This document shows, one piece after another, positions 8,327 through 17,670 of a DNA stretch of 64,000 nucleotides. Origin of the DNA: Caulobacter sp. 17J80-11 (GTDB taxonomy: Bacteria; Pseudomonadota; Alphaproteobacteria; Caulobacterales; Caulobacteraceae); NCBI RefSeq assembly GCF_014349105.1, contig NZ_JACSJI010000018.1:1-64000 (forward strand), read 5' to 3'. The notes below the pieces were generated by a model. The model saw only the letters and a list, made by a program, of their open reading frames with translations, was not told where the DNA came from and made no database searches. Position 1 is the stretch's first letter; each line of letters starts with the position of its first letter. Made by a program: the position numbers and the translations under genes.

Positions 8327-10846
8327 TCAGCCGCGGCCGCGCCACCAGCCGCGTTTGGGCGTGGCCGGCGGGGCCGAGATCTGGTGCGGATCGGGTTCCG
8401 GCGCGGCGACCGGCTCGATCGTAGTCGGCGGCGTCTCCAGCACGACCGGCTGGAAGTGGGCCAGCACGACCGGCTCCTCGACCGGCTGGGCCGCCGGCTC
8501 GGCGACGGCTTCGACCGTTTCGACCTCGACCTCGGCGACGAGCGCTTCGGGCGCGGCTTCGGTCGCGACCGGGGCGGCGGCCTTGCGGCGCACGCGGCGA
8601 CGCTTCGTCGGCGCCTCCTCGGCGACCGGCTCCGGCGCGGCTTCGATCGGTTCGGCGGCCTTCTCGACGACCGCCGGGGCGGAGGTCTCGACCACGGTCA
8701 GCACCGGCTCGCGCCGGGGCTGGCGTTCGCGCTCGCGCTCGCGTTCGACCGGGGCAGGGGCCTCGCGGGCTTCCTGGCGCTCCAGCGGGTCGAACCAGAC
8801 GTACGGGTCCTCCAGCGACGGCGTGCGGGCGCGGGTCCAGGTGTAGGGATCGCGCGTGCGGCCTTCCTCGCGCATGCGACGCCCGCCGCGGCGACCGCGA
8901 CGGCGACGGCGGCGACGGCCGTCCTCGTCCTCGTGCTCGCCGGCGACCGCTTCGCCTTCTTCCTCTTCCTCGCCTTCGTCTTCCTCGCCGGCTTCGGCTT
9001 CGGCTTCGACGAGGCGCGGACCGCGAGCCTCGAACTCTTCCCGGCGACCGCCGCGACGGCGACGGCGACGACGACCGCGGCGGCCTTCGGCCTCGCCGGA
9101 GACGGCGGCGGCGGCGCGCTCTTCGCCCTCGGCCTCGGCCTCGGCCTCGGCCTCGTCCTCGGTTTCGTCCTCTTCTTCCTCTTCCTCGACCTCTTCGATC
9201 TCCGGCGCCTCATAGAGCTGGCGGACCGGCGCGGCCTCGATCAGGGCCGGCGGACGTTCGGAGGTTTCGGTGCGCTCGATAGCGTGTTCGGCGTGGGCGA
9301 GGTTGTCGTCGACCACCACGCTGACGAACAGGCCTTGGGTCTGATGCAGGCGCATCAGGAAGGCGCGCTTCTCGTTCAGCACGTAGAGGGCCACGGCGGC
9401 CGGCAGGCGCAGCGTGATGGCCCCGGCGCCGCCGCGGACGGACTCGATCTCGACCGCGCGCAGCGCCTGCAGCGCCGCGGACTCGGCCGAGCGCACGCGA
9501 CCGGCGCCCTGGCAGTGTTCGCAGACGTGGGTGGTGCCTTCCAGCACGCCGGTGCGGCGGCGCTGGCGGCTGATTTCCATCAGGCCGAAGGGCGAGATCT
9601 TGCCCATCTGGATGCGGGCGCGGTCGTCCTTCAGGGCGTCCTTGAGCCGCTTCTCGACGGCCCGGTTGTTCTTCGACTCCTCCATGTCGATGAAGTCGAT
9701 GACGATCAGGCCGGCCAGGTCGCGCAGACGCAGCTGGCGGGCGGCTTCGTCGGCCGCCTCCAGGTTGGTCTTCAGCGCGGTGGCTTCGATGTTGCGTTCC
9801 TTGGTCGCGCGGCCGGAGTTCACGTCCACGGCGACCAGGGCTTCGGTCTGGTTGATCACCAGATAGCCGCCGGACTTCAGCGGCACGACCGGCGAATAGA
9901 TCTGCGCCAGCACGTCCTCGACCCGCTCCTTCACGAACAGCGGGGTCGGCTCGCGGTAGTGCTGAACCTTCTTGGCCTGCGAAGGCATCAGCATGCGCAT
10001 GAAGTCGCGCGCTTCCTTGTAGGCCTCGTCGCCCTCGACGAGGACCGCGTCGATGTCCTTGTCGTACATGTCGCGGATGGCGCGGCGGACGAGGCTCTCC
10101 TCCTCGTAGATCAGCGCCGGGGCGATCGAGTGCAGGGTGGTCTCGCGGATGTTCTCCCACACCCGCAGCAGGTAGTCGTAGTCGCGCTTGATCTCGGCCT
10201 TGGTGCGGGCCGCGCCGGCGGTGCGCACGATCAGGCCCATGCCCTGCGGCACTTCGAGGCTCTGGACCACGGTCTTCAGGCGCTTGCGGTCGGTGGCCTG
10301 GGTGATCTTGCGGCTGATGCCGCCGCCGCGGGCGGTGTTGGGCATCAGCACGCCGTAGCGGCCGGCCAGCGACAGGTAGGTGGTCAGCGCCGCGCCCTTG
10401 TTGCCGCGCTCTTCCTTGACGACCTGCACCAGCAGCACCTGGCGGCGCTTGATCACTTCCTGGATCTTGTAGCGCTTCATCATCCGACGGCGCAGGCGCG
10501 CCTCTTCGGCCGGAAGCTCTTCGTCCTCGTCCTCGCCGCCCGCCTCGAGGTCGTCGTCCTCGTCGTCGGCCTCGGCCATCAGCGCTTCCCGGTCGGCGAC
10601 CGGGATCTGGAAGTAGTCGGGGTGAATTTCGTTGAAGGCGAGGAAGCCGTGCCGGTTCCCGCCGTACTCGATGAAGGCGGCCTGGAGGCTGGGTTCGACC
10701 CGCGTCACCTTGGCCAGATAGATGTTGCCGCGCAGTTGCTTCTTGGCGCGGCTTTCGAAGTCGAATTCCTCAACCCGGGGACCGTCCACCACGGCGACGC
10801 GGGTTTCTTCCGCATGCGCCGCGTCGATCAACATGTTCTTGGGCAT
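8327..10846 (-). CDS. rne: Ribonuclease E
   Basis: 839-residue endoribonuclease and scaffold of the RNA degradosome. The N-terminal half has the S1 domain, interrupted by an acidic insert (about residues 90-130, rich in Glu/Asp), then the 5'-sensor, the DNase I-like catalytic segment (LVAVDVNSGRATKERNIE and IVIDFIDM with the metal-binding aspartates) and the zinc-link CEHCQGAG. The C-terminal half is disordered, with Glu/Ala-rich, Arg-rich RNA-binding and Pro/Ala-rich stretches. It ends in GWWRGRG, the type of C-terminal GWW motif reported to bind PNPase in Caulobacter. ATG at 10846; a roughly 390-bp gap upstream. Confidence 0.97.
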   Translation of the reverse strand: MPKNMLIDAAHAEETRVAVVDGPRVEEFDFESRAKKQLRGNIYLAKVTRVEPSLQAAFIEYGGNRHGFLAFNEIHPDYFQIPVADREALMAEADDEDDDLEAGGEDEDEELPAEEARLRRRMMKRYKIQEVIKRRQVLLVQVVKEERGNKGAALTTYLSLAGRYGVLMPNTARGGGISRKITQATDRKRLKTVVQSLEVPQGMGLIVRTAGAARTKAEIKRDYDYLLRVWENIRETTLHSIAPALIYEEESLVRRAIRDMYDKDIDAVLVEGDEAYKEARDFMRMLMPSQAKKVQHYREPTPLFVKERVEDVLAQIYSPVVPLKSGGYLVINQTEALVAVDVNSGRATKERNIEATALKTNLEAADEAARQLRLRDLAGLIVIDFIDMEESKNNRAVEKRLKDALKDDRARIQMGKISPFGLMEISRQRRRTGVLEGTTHVCEHCQGAGRVRSAESAALQALRAVEIESVRGGAGAITLRLPAAVALYVLNEKRAFLMRLHQTQGLFVSVVVDDNLAHAEHAIERTETSERPPALIEAAPVRQLYEAPEIEEVEEEEEEDETEDEAEAEAEAEGEERAAAAVSGEAEGRRGRRRRRRRGGRREEFEARGPRLVEAEAEAGEEDEGEEEEEGEAVAGEHEDEDGRRRRRRRGRRGGRRMREEGRTRDPYTWTRARTPSLEDPYVWFDPLERQEAREAPAPVERERERERQPRREPVLTVVETSAPAVVEKAAEPIEAAPEPVAEEAPTKRRRVRRKAAAPVATEAAPEALVAEVEVETVEAVAEPAAQPVEEPVVLAHFQPVVLETPPTTIEPVAAPEPDPHQISAPPATPKRGWWRGRG

Positions 10847-11240
10847 TCAAAGGGTCTCCACGGCGCGCATCGGGCACGAGGGCCGGGCGCCGGTGTTGCT
10901 GTCGGAGGGCGCGCGCACGGTCCGCCCCGCCGCGCGGTGCGCGGTCGGCGTCAGGCCGGAGATGAGCGGGTGCGACGCTGCCCATAAGGCTCAAAGTTTC
11001 CCTGTCGCGCCGGTCGGCGCGTCGGATGAAAGTGGGCGTCGAGGTGTGCTTTGGAAAGTACATACGACGCGGGTGCGCGCGCTTCAGCGGCGGATTACGC
11101 CTCAGCCGGTCGCGCGCCAGGTGACTTTAGCAACACTCGCGCGGAAAATGAAAGCGCCTCGGCAACCGCGCCGTGTGTTAACCCATTATGAATCCGCCTG
11201 AGCCATCTATGCTGGCTCCAGCGACTTGTCGGAGCGTGGG
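10847..11240. promoter_or_regulatory. Divergent intergenic region between rne and amiC
   Basis: Carries the promoters of both divergent genes and probably a long structured 5' leader for rne: the first 120 nt upstream of the rne start are very GC-rich with several short self-complementary runs. Autoregulation of RNase E through its leader is established in E. coli; here it is only an inference. A TTAACC element lies near 11176, and a GGAG at 11231-11234 is the amiC ribosome-binding site. No tRNA, repeat or small gene is apparent. Confidence 0.4.
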
Positions 11241-12455
11241 ATGTTCGGCCGGCTGAGGCCCCTGTTCGGCGGAGGTGGGCGACTTCTCGCCGTCGTCGCC
11301 GTAGCGGCCGCTGTCGCCCTGGGCGTCGGCGCGGGTCGCGGCTCGGCCTCCGGCGGCGTGCTCAAGGTGCGCCTGGGCGGCGACGCCGTCAGCACGCGCG
11401 TCGTCGTCGACCTCGACCGTTCCGTCAAAGGTCAGATCGTCGGGGCCGATCCGCGCAGGGTCGTGTTGTCGCTGCCCGGCGTCGACGCGCCCGGCGCGCT
11501 GCAGGGCAGGGGGACCGGCCTGGTCAGCGCCTGGTCGGTGGAACGCGCCGGCGGGGCGGCCCGCATCAACCTCTCGCTGTCGCGCGACGCCGTGGTCAAG
11601 CGGCGCTTCCTGCTGCCGCCCGGCGACGGCGTGGACGTCTATCGCTACGTCGTCGACCTGGAAGCCCGCCCGGGCTCGCAGCCGCGCGTCGCCGCCGCCG
11701 CGCCCGCGACGGTGCAGACCAGGGCGTCGGCCGTCGCCGCCGACCCGCGTCCGCGCTCGACCCGCCGCGTGGTGGTCATCGACCCCGGCCACGGCGGCAA
11801 GGACCCCGGCGCGCACGGCGCGGCCGCCCGCGAAAAGGACGTCACCCTGGCCGCCGCGCGCGAGCTCAAGGTGCGCCTGGAGCGCACCGGCCGCTATCGC
11901 GTGGTCATGACCCGCGAGAGCGACGTCTACATCCCGCTCGAGACGCGCGTGGCCCAGGCCCGCCGGGCCGAGGCGGAGCTGTTCATCTCGATCCACGCCG
12001 ACGCCGGCGACAGCGCCTCGCTGCGCGGGGCCAGCGTCTACACCCTGTCCGAGCAGGGCTCCGACCGGGCCGCCCGGCACGTGCTGAACGGCGAGAACTG
12101 GGTGCGCGACGTCAACCTGCCCGGCCGCGACGCCTCGGTGAACCGCATTCTGCTGGACCTGACCCAACGGGCGACCCGCAACCGCTCGGCCGCCTTCGCC
12201 CGGGTGCTGCTGGAGCGAATCGGCGACCGCACGGCGCTCCTGCAGCGCAGCCACCGGGACGCCGGTTTCGTGGTGCTGCTGGCCCCCGACGTGCCGGCCG
12301 TGCTGCTGGAAATGGGCTTCCTGACCAATCCGGACGACGAGCGCGCCCTGAACGATCCGAAGCGCCGCGCCCGCCTGATGGACGGCGTGGGCGACGCGAT
12401 CGACGCCTATTTCGAGCACGAATCCCGCTACGCGGCGGTTTCCAGCGGCCAGTGA
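11241..12455 (+). CDS. amiC: N-acetylmuramoyl-L-alanine amidase with AMIN domain
   Basis: 404-residue periplasmic amidase that cuts the stem peptide from MurNAc during daughter-cell separation. It has an N-terminal membrane-spanning signal sequence (LLAVVAVAAAVALGVGAG), an AMIN domain (about residues 40-150), and an Amidase_3 catalytic domain with zinc ligands in DPGHGGKDPGAHG, the IHADAG motif, and EMGFLTN with the catalytic Glu. Start set at ATG 11241, 6 nt after GGAG; an in-frame TTG at 11226 lacks that spacing. LytM activators normally control AmiC; an M23 protein is encoded at 18218-19369. Confidence 0.93.
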   Translation: MFGRLRPLFGGGGRLLAVVAVAAAVALGVGAGRGSASGGVLKVRLGGDAVSTRVVVDLDRSVKGQIVGADPRRVVLSLPGVDAPGALQGRGTGLVSAWSVERAGGAARINLSLSRDAVVKRRFLLPPGDGVDVYRYVVDLEARPGSQPRVAAAAPATVQTRASAVAADPRPRSTRRVVVIDPGHGGKDPGAHGAAAREKDVTLAAARELKVRLERTGRYRVVMTRESDVYIPLETRVAQARRAEAELFISIHADAGDSASLRGASVYTLSEQGSDRAARHVLNGENWVRDVNLPGRDASVNRILLDLTQRATRNRSAAFARVLLERIGDRTALLQRSHRDAGFVVLLAPDVPAVLLEMGFLTNPDDERALNDPKRRARLMDGVGDAIDAYFEHESRYAAVSSGQ

Positions 12456-12572
12456 CAGGCCGCTGAGCGGTCGGCGGCAGGGCGCGGCGTCGCGCCCTAA
12501 GGACGCGGACCTCTTTGCCTCTTACGCTGGACCCGGTAAGACCCTTAGGGGGCGTCCTCTCGGAGGTTGTGG

Positions 12573-14966
12573 GTGAAGTCTGCCGAACGTTGGTTCGCCA
12601 TGGCGGGCGTCGCGGTGATGAGCGTGGTGGCCGTGGCCGGCCTGGCGCTGGCCATCTACGCCGCCTGGCTGTTCCACGACATGCCCGATGCGGGCGAGCT
12701 GGCCGAATACCGGCCGGCGACGGCGACGCGCGTCTACGCCTGGGACGGCACGCTGATCGGCGAATTCTCGCGCGAGCGGCGAATCTTCGTGCCCTATGAC
12801 GAGATCCCCCCGGTCGTGGTGCAGGCCTTCCTGGCCGCCGAGGACCGCAACTTCTTCCAGCACGGCGGCATCGACGTCGGCGGCATGGGCCGCGCCGTGG
12901 CCAAGGCGCCGCTGAACGTGGTGCGCGGCCGCCGCCTCGAAGGCGGCTCTACCATCACCCAGCAGGTCGCCAAGAACGTCCTGCTGTCCAACGAGCCGAC
13001 CCTGAGCCGCAAGCTCAAGGAAGCGATTCTGGCGCGGCGCCTGGAGGCGACGCTCGAGAAGAAGCAGATCCTCGAGCTGTATCTGAACGAGATCTTCCTC
13101 GGCTACCGGTCGTACGGCGTGGCCTCGGCCGCCTACAACTACTTCGGCAAGCCGCTGAACAAGCTGACCATCGCCGAAGCCGCCTACCTGGCCGCGCTGC
13201 CGAAGGGCCCGAACAACTACCATCCGATCAAGCACAAGGCGCAGGCCAAGGCGCGCCGCGACTGGATCATCGGCGAGATGGCCCAGATGGGCTGGATCAC
13301 CCGCGAGCAGGCCAGGGAGGCCATCGCCCAGGATTTGGTGGTCGAAAGCGCCCCCTCGCGCGCCAAGTACAAGGACGCCGACTTCTTCGTGGAGGAGGTC
13401 CGCCGCCGTGCGCTGGGCCTCTTGGGCGAGGAGGTCAACAAGGGCGGCTACTACATGCGCACCACCCTGGATCCGCGGCTGCAGACGGCCGCGCGGGTGG
13501 CGCTGATGGACGGGCTGGAGAACTACGACCGCCGCCACGGCTGGCGCGGCGCCTGGGGCAATGTCGAGATCGCCCCGGGCTGGGAGAAGCAGGCCCTGGC
13601 TAAGAAGCCGCCGGCCGAACGGCCGGACTGGCGCGCCGCCATCGTCGAATCCGCCGGCGCCGACGTTCGCGTGCGCCTGCCCGAGGGGGCGAGCGGCCGA
13701 CTGGAGCCCCAGGACGTGACCTGGGCGCGGGCCGGCGCTGGCCTGAAGCACGGCGACCTGATCTTCGTCCAGCCGGCCGGCGGCGGCGTCTACCGCCTGC
13801 GCCAGGTGCCCGCCGTCAACGGCGCGCTGGTGGCGATGGAGCCGTATTCCGGCCGAGTGGTGGCGATGGTGGGCGGCTACAGCTACTCGCTGTCGAACTT
13901 CAACCGCGCGACCCAGGCGATGCGTCAGCCCGGTTCGGCCTTCAAGCCGTTCGTTTACGCCACGGCGCTGGAAAATGACTTCACGCCGGCCAGCATCGTG
14001 CTGGACGCGCCGATCTCGTTCACCGACCGCGCCGGCAACGTCTGGTCGCCGGAGAACTACCACAAGAAGTTCTACGGCCCGCAGACCCTGCGCAAGGGGC
14101 TGGAGCTGTCGCGCAACGTCATGACCGTGCGACTGGCCCAGCAGGTCGGCATGAAGAAGATCCGCGAGAACGCCATCCGCTACGGCGTGGTCAAGGACAT
14201 GGCGCCGGTGCTGTCCATGGCGCTGGGCGCGGGCGAGACCACGCCCTACGACCTGACCGCGGCCTACGCCATGTTCAGCAACGGCGGACGCAAGATTCAG
14301 CCGCACATGATCGAGCTGGTCGCCGACCGCGACGGTGAGATCGTGCACAAGGCCGACGCCCGCCGCTGCCCCGGTTGCACCCGCGGCTTCTCCGGCGACG
14401 AGAGCCCGCGCATCGCCGCTGGCGGCGAGCAGGTGATGGACCCGATCACCGCCTACCAGATCACCTCGTATCTCGAGGGCGTGGTCCAGCGGGGCACCGC
14501 CGTGCAGGCGCGCGTGCTGGGCCGTCCGGTGGCCGGCAAGACCGGCACCACCAACGAGTACCGTTCGGCCTGGTTCGTCGGCTACACGCCCGACCTGGTG
14601 GTCGGCGTGTTCATCGGTTTCGACGACAACCGTTCGCTGGGCGAGGGCGAGGCCGGGGCGGTGACCGCCGTGCCGGTGTTCGTGAACTTCATGACCGACG
14701 CCATGAAGGGCAAGCCGGTCCAGGAATTCCCCAAGCCGAAGGACGCCAAGTTCGTCATGGTCCGCGGCATCGAGGAGGCCTTCCGCCCCGGAACCGAGCC
14801 CAAGCCGCGGGTGTTCGAGCCGGACGCCGGCGTGGCCTCCGGCCCGCAGGCCTATGACGACGTGTGGCGCGACGGCCAGGTGACCGGCGCCGGCAGCGCC
14901 GGCGAGGCGACCCAGCCCAAGCCGCCGCCGAAGAAGGTGCCCGAAGACCTCAACGGTCTGTACTGA
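12573..14966 (+). CDS. mrcA: Penicillin-binding protein 1A
   Basis: 797-residue bifunctional class A PBP. A cytoplasmic tail and one membrane helix (about 10-33) precede the glycosyltransferase domain (AAEDRNFFQHGGID with the catalytic Glu, GGSTITQQVAKN, LNEIFLG), an OB-like linker, and the transpeptidase domain with the active-site serine in RQPGSAFKPF, SRN, and KTGTTNE. Start is GTG 12573, 6 nt after GGAGG (12562-12566); the in-frame TTG at 12567 would overlap that site. A CPGC pair (about residue 600) sits in the transpeptidase domain. Downstream of amiC by 117 nt, so it may have its own promoter. Confidence 0.97.
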   Translation: MKSAERWFAMAGVAVMSVVAVAGLALAIYAAWLFHDMPDAGELAEYRPATATRVYAWDGTLIGEFSRERRIFVPYDEIPPVVVQAFLAAEDRNFFQHGGIDVGGMGRAVAKAPLNVVRGRRLEGGSTITQQVAKNVLLSNEPTLSRKLKEAILARRLEATLEKKQILELYLNEIFLGYRSYGVASAAYNYFGKPLNKLTIAEAAYLAALPKGPNNYHPIKHKAQAKARRDWIIGEMAQMGWITREQAREAIAQDLVVESAPSRAKYKDADFFVEEVRRRALGLLGEEVNKGGYYMRTTLDPRLQTAARVALMDGLENYDRRHGWRGAWGNVEIAPGWEKQALAKKPPAERPDWRAAIVESAGADVRVRLPEGASGRLEPQDVTWARAGAGLKHGDLIFVQPAGGGVYRLRQVPAVNGALVAMEPYSGRVVAMVGGYSYSLSNFNRATQAMRQPGSAFKPFVYATALENDFTPASIVLDAPISFTDRAGNVWSPENYHKKFYGPQTLRKGLELSRNVMTVRLAQQVGMKKIRENAIRYGVVKDMAPVLSMALGAGETTPYDLTAAYAMFSNGGRKIQPHMIELVADRDGEIVHKADARRCPGCTRGFSGDESPRIAAGGEQVMDPITAYQITSYLEGVVQRGTAVQARVLGRPVAGKTGTTNEYRSAWFVGYTPDLVVGVFIGFDDNRSLGEGEAGAVTAVPVFVNFMTDAMKGKPVQEFPKPKDAKFVMVRGIEEAFRPGTEPKPRVFEPDAGVASGPQAYDDVWRDGQVTGAGSAGEATQPKPPPKKVPEDLNGLY

Positions 14967-15093
14967 CGCGGTTGTGGCGCGGGGCGTCCCGCGCTATCTC
15001 CCGCGACCCTGCGTCGGGCCTGAGAAGGCCCGCCGCTTGATTTGAGCGAAAGCGACGGCGCGGCCTCGGGCCCGCCTGTCAGGAGCGAAGCTG

Positions 15094-16210
15094 ATGCGCG
15101 CGGATGTCGAGGCCATGGCGGCCGACATCGAGCAGTCCGTAGGACTGCTCAGGAGGCGACTTTGACTGGGATGTCGCCCTTAGACGTCTCGACGAACTGA
15201 ACGCCCGGGTCGAAGACCCGACCCTGTGGGACAAGCCTGAGGAAGCCCAGGCCGTCATGCGCGACCGCACCCGCCTCGGCGGCCAGGTCGAGACGGTCCG
15301 CGCGCTTGAGCGCGAGCTGGCCGACGCGATCGGCTACGCCGAGATGGCCGACGAGGAAGGCGACGAGGCCTCGCTCGAAGAGGCCCGCGCGCAGCTGCGT
15401 TCGATCAAGGAGCGCTCCGGCCGGGCCGAACTGGAAGCCCTGCTGAGCGGCGAGGCTGATTCCAACGACGCCTATCTGGAAGTGAACTCCGGCGCCGGCG
15501 GCACCGAGTCCTGCGACTGGGCCTCGATCCTGCTGCGCATGTACACCCGCTGGGCCGGCGCCCACGGCTACGAGGTCGACTTCATCGAAGAGACCGGCGG
15601 CGAAACCGCGGGCATCAAGTCGGCCACCATCCAGATCAAGGGCCCCAACGCCTACGGCTGGCTGAAGACCGAGTCCGGGGTGCACCGCCTGGTGCGGATC
15701 TCGCCCTACGACTCCAGTGCCCGGCGGCACACCAGCTTCGCCTCGGTCTACGTCTCGCCCGTGGTGGACGACACCATCGAGATCGAGATCAACCCGGCCG
15801 ACGTGCGCACCGACACCTACCGGGCCTCCGGGGCCGGCGGCCAGCACGTCAACAAGACCGACTCGGCCGTGCGTCTGACCCACATCCCGACCAACACGGT
15901 CGCGGCGTGCCAGACCGAGCGCTCGCAGCACCAGAACCGCGACAAGGCGTGGAAGATGCTGCGCGCCAAGCTTTACGAACTGGAGCTTCAGAAGCGCGAG
16001 GCGGCCGCGGCCGCCCTCGAAGAGCTGAAGACCGACATCGGCTGGGGCCACCAGATCCGCTCGTATGTGCTGCAGCCGTACCAGATGGTGAAGGATCTGC
16101 GCACCGACGTGGAAACCTCGGACACCCAGGGCGTTCTGGACGGCGACCTCGACCCGTTCATGGCCGCCTCCCTGGCCCAGCGCGTCGGCGCCACCCGCGA
16201 CGCCGCCTGA
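15094..16210 (+). CDS. prfB: Peptide chain release factor 2, programmed +1 frameshift
   Basis: RF2 recognises UGA and UAA and triggers peptide release. Frame 0 starts at ATG 15094 (AGGAG at 15081-15085) and reaches an in-frame TGA at 15163-15165. The slippery CTT-TGA-C with AGGAGG at 15151-15156 has exactly the E. coli spacing, so reading shifts +1 at 15163 and continues [15 protein letters not shown] to the stop at 16210, giving 371 residues. The [18 protein letters not shown] block carries the GGQ peptidyl-transferase motif. [15 protein letters not shown] is the conserved segment before it. The release signal itself regulates RF2 level. A terminator follows at 16235. Confidence 0.97.
15130..15165 (+). 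promoter_or_regulatory. prfB: prfB recoding site with upstream hairpin
   Basis: CTTTGAC at 15160-15166 is preceded by the internal Shine-Dalgarno AGGAGG (15151-15156), three nucleotides before CTT, the arrangement known to drive +1 frameshifting. Directly 5' of it lies a perfect 9-bp inverted repeat (GAGCAGTCC, loop GTA, GGACTGCTC; 15130-15150). The recoding site is established biology; any role of the hairpin is inference. Confidence 0.92.
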
Positions 16211-16234
16211 CCGCGGCCGCAGCCTGAATGAACG

Positions 16235-16269
16235 AGCCCCGCCGGAGCGATCCGGCGGGGCTTTGTCTT
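16235..16269 (+). terminator. Intrinsic terminator after prfB
   Basis: A perfect 12-bp stem (AGCCCCGCCGGA / TCCGGCGGGGCT) with a GCGA tetraloop, followed by TTGTCTT. It lies 24 nt after the prfB stop. A near-identical stem terminates the bactofilin/GST region at 17612-17650. Confidence 0.88.
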
Positions 16270-16316
16270 GTGGGCCCGTGGCGAGCGGCTTGGTGCTGGG
16301 CTATGCCGTTAGTGCA

Positions 16317-16814
16317 ATGACCTCGCTCACGCTGCGCCCGATCGATCTCGCGCGAGATGCTGATCTCGTCATCCGCTTCGTGCGCGAGGTGTTCGCCCTC
16401 TCGTTCGACGACGACCGGTTCACGCGCGAGTTCGGCGCGGACGGCGCGGGGTATCTCTCCTGGCTGGAAGATCGGCTCGCCGGAGATCCGGCCCAGGCGA
16501 ACTTCGCTCTCGACGGGAGCGAAGACGTCGGCCTGCTGGTGACCGGCCGTTTCCATGGGGATCCGGCGGTCGGCTACGTCTACACCTATTATCTGGCGCC
16601 CGAGGCGCGCGGGCGGGGCCTCGGCGAGGCCCTGGACGAGCATGCGATGGCGGCGCTGCGTGCCCGCGGCTACGCCCGGGCGCGTCTCAGCGTCGCCGAA
16701 AAGAACCTGCCGGCCATGAGGTTCTACTCCAGGCGCGGCTGGGCGCCGGTCGGGCCCCGTCCGGACCAGCCCGGCGTGATCTACATGGAAAAGGCGACCG
16801 GGTCCGGTTCGTAA
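16317..16814 (+). CDS. GNAT family N-acetyltransferase
   Basis: 165-residue GNAT. Visible motif A with the acetyl-CoA pyrophosphate loop EARGRGLGEAL (about residue 95) and the C-terminal motif B region LSVAEKNLPAMRFYSRRGWAPVG. Substrate cannot be told from sequence. Start chosen at ATG 16317 (MTSLTLRPID), the usual GNAT opening; an upstream in-frame start lies inside the prfB terminator. It stands alone between the prfB terminator and a convergent GST gene. Confidence 0.85.
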   Translation: MTSLTLRPIDLARDADLVIRFVREVFALSFDDDRFTREFGADGAGYLSWLEDRLAGDPAQANFALDGSEDVGLLVTGRFHGDPAVGYVYTYYLAPEARGRGLGEALDEHAMAALRARGYARARLSVAEKNLPAMRFYSRRGWAPVGPRPDQPGVIYMEKATGSGS

Positions 16815-16860
16815 GCGAGCCCCGCCGCCCGCGGAGGCTGTGGACCTTCCCGCGCGGTCG

Positions 16861-17508
16861 TCAGCCGGCGGCCGCCTCGAAAACCGCCAGCTGGGCGGCG
16901 AAGGCCCGCTTGAAGGCCGGCCGCGCTTCGCCGTTGGCGACGTAGGCGAGTAGGTTCGGATGCTCTTCCAGCAGGCCCGAGCCGTTCAGCCGGCGCAGCA
17001 CCGTCACCATCAGCAGGTCGCCGGCGCTGAACTCGCCGTCCAGCCAGTCGCGGCCGGCCAGGCGATCTGAGAGCTCGCCGAGCCGATCGCGGACCCGATC
17101 CTCGAGCATCGGCAGGCGTTCCGCGTGCCAGGGTTTGTCGGCTTCGAACAGGATCGCCATGCCGCGCTCGACGATCGGCGGCTCGATCGTGCTCTTCGCC
17201 GCGAACATCCAGGCGGTGGCGCGCGCCCGGGCGTCGGCGTCGGCCGGCAGCAGGCCCGCATGACGCTCCGCGATATGGAGCACGATGGCCCCGGACTCGA
17301 ACAGGACGAGGTCGCCGTCCTCATAGGTCGGGATCTGTCCGAACGGGTGAAGCGCGCGATGCGCGGGCTGCTTCATCTCGGGGAAGGACAGAAGCCGGAC
17401 GTCGTACGGCTGGCCGGCTTCCTCGAGCGCCCAGCGGACCGGCATGTCGCGCGCCAGCCCCCGTCCGCGATCGGGCGACCGCTCGAAGGCGGTGATGGTC
17501 GGGATCAT
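16861..17508 (-). CDS. Glutathione S-transferase family protein
   Basis: 215 residues with an N-terminal thioredoxin-like domain and an all-helical C-terminal domain. The cis-proline and glutathione-contact segment reads PFGQIPTYEDGDLVLFESGAI (about residues 55-75), as in the beta/theta-like bacterial GSTs. The usual N-terminal Ser/Cys/Tyr catalytic position is not obvious in the opening ITAFERSPDRGRGLARD, so the activity is uncertain. Substrate unknown. Single gene, convergent with the GNAT gene. Confidence 0.85.
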   Translation of the reverse strand: MIPTITAFERSPDRGRGLARDMPVRWALEEAGQPYDVRLLSFPEMKQPAHRALHPFGQIPTYEDGDLVLFESGAIVLHIAERHAGLLPADADARARATAWMFAAKSTIEPPIVERGMAILFEADKPWHAERLPMLEDRVRDRLGELSDRLAGRDWLDGEFSAGDLLMVTVLRRLNGSGLLEEHPNLLAYVANGEARPAFKRAFAAQLAVFEAAAG

Positions 17509-17611
17509 GGGGCGAGCTCCTGCCTCTTAGCTTCTCCGCCCCAGAGGACGAACGGGGCGCGGGCCTGGCGACAGGCCGTCTGAACTTTCTTCGCGGGTCA
17601 GGGCGGAACGA

Positions 17612-17650
17612 GAAAGCCCCGCCGGATCGCTCCGGCGGGGCTTCGCTTGT
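17612..17650. terminator. Intrinsic terminator, 12-bp stem
   Basis: AGCCCCGCCGGA, loop TCGC, TCCGGCGGGGCT, then TCGCTTGTCTT. It repeats the stem of the prfB terminator almost exactly. It lies about 20 nt beyond the bactofilin stop (minus strand) and upstream of the GST gene, so it probably ends the M23-bactofilin transcript. Confidence 0.7.
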
Positions 17651-17670
17651 CTTCGTGGCTCGATCGCGGC

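Noticed and set aside
8099-10987. 962-codon open frame on the plus strand across rne
   Set aside because: Exactly mirrors the RNase E gene; composition is repetitive and low complexity.
11176-11188. CtrA-type TTAACC half-site upstream of amiC (another near 19440)
   Set aside because: A single half-site of six bases without the second TTAA at seven-base spacing is too weak to claim.
12480-12497. Terminator hairpin GGGCGCG-GCGT-CGCGCCC between amiC and mrcA
   Set aside because: The stem is only 7 bp and no T-run follows; chance structure in GC-rich sequence is likely.
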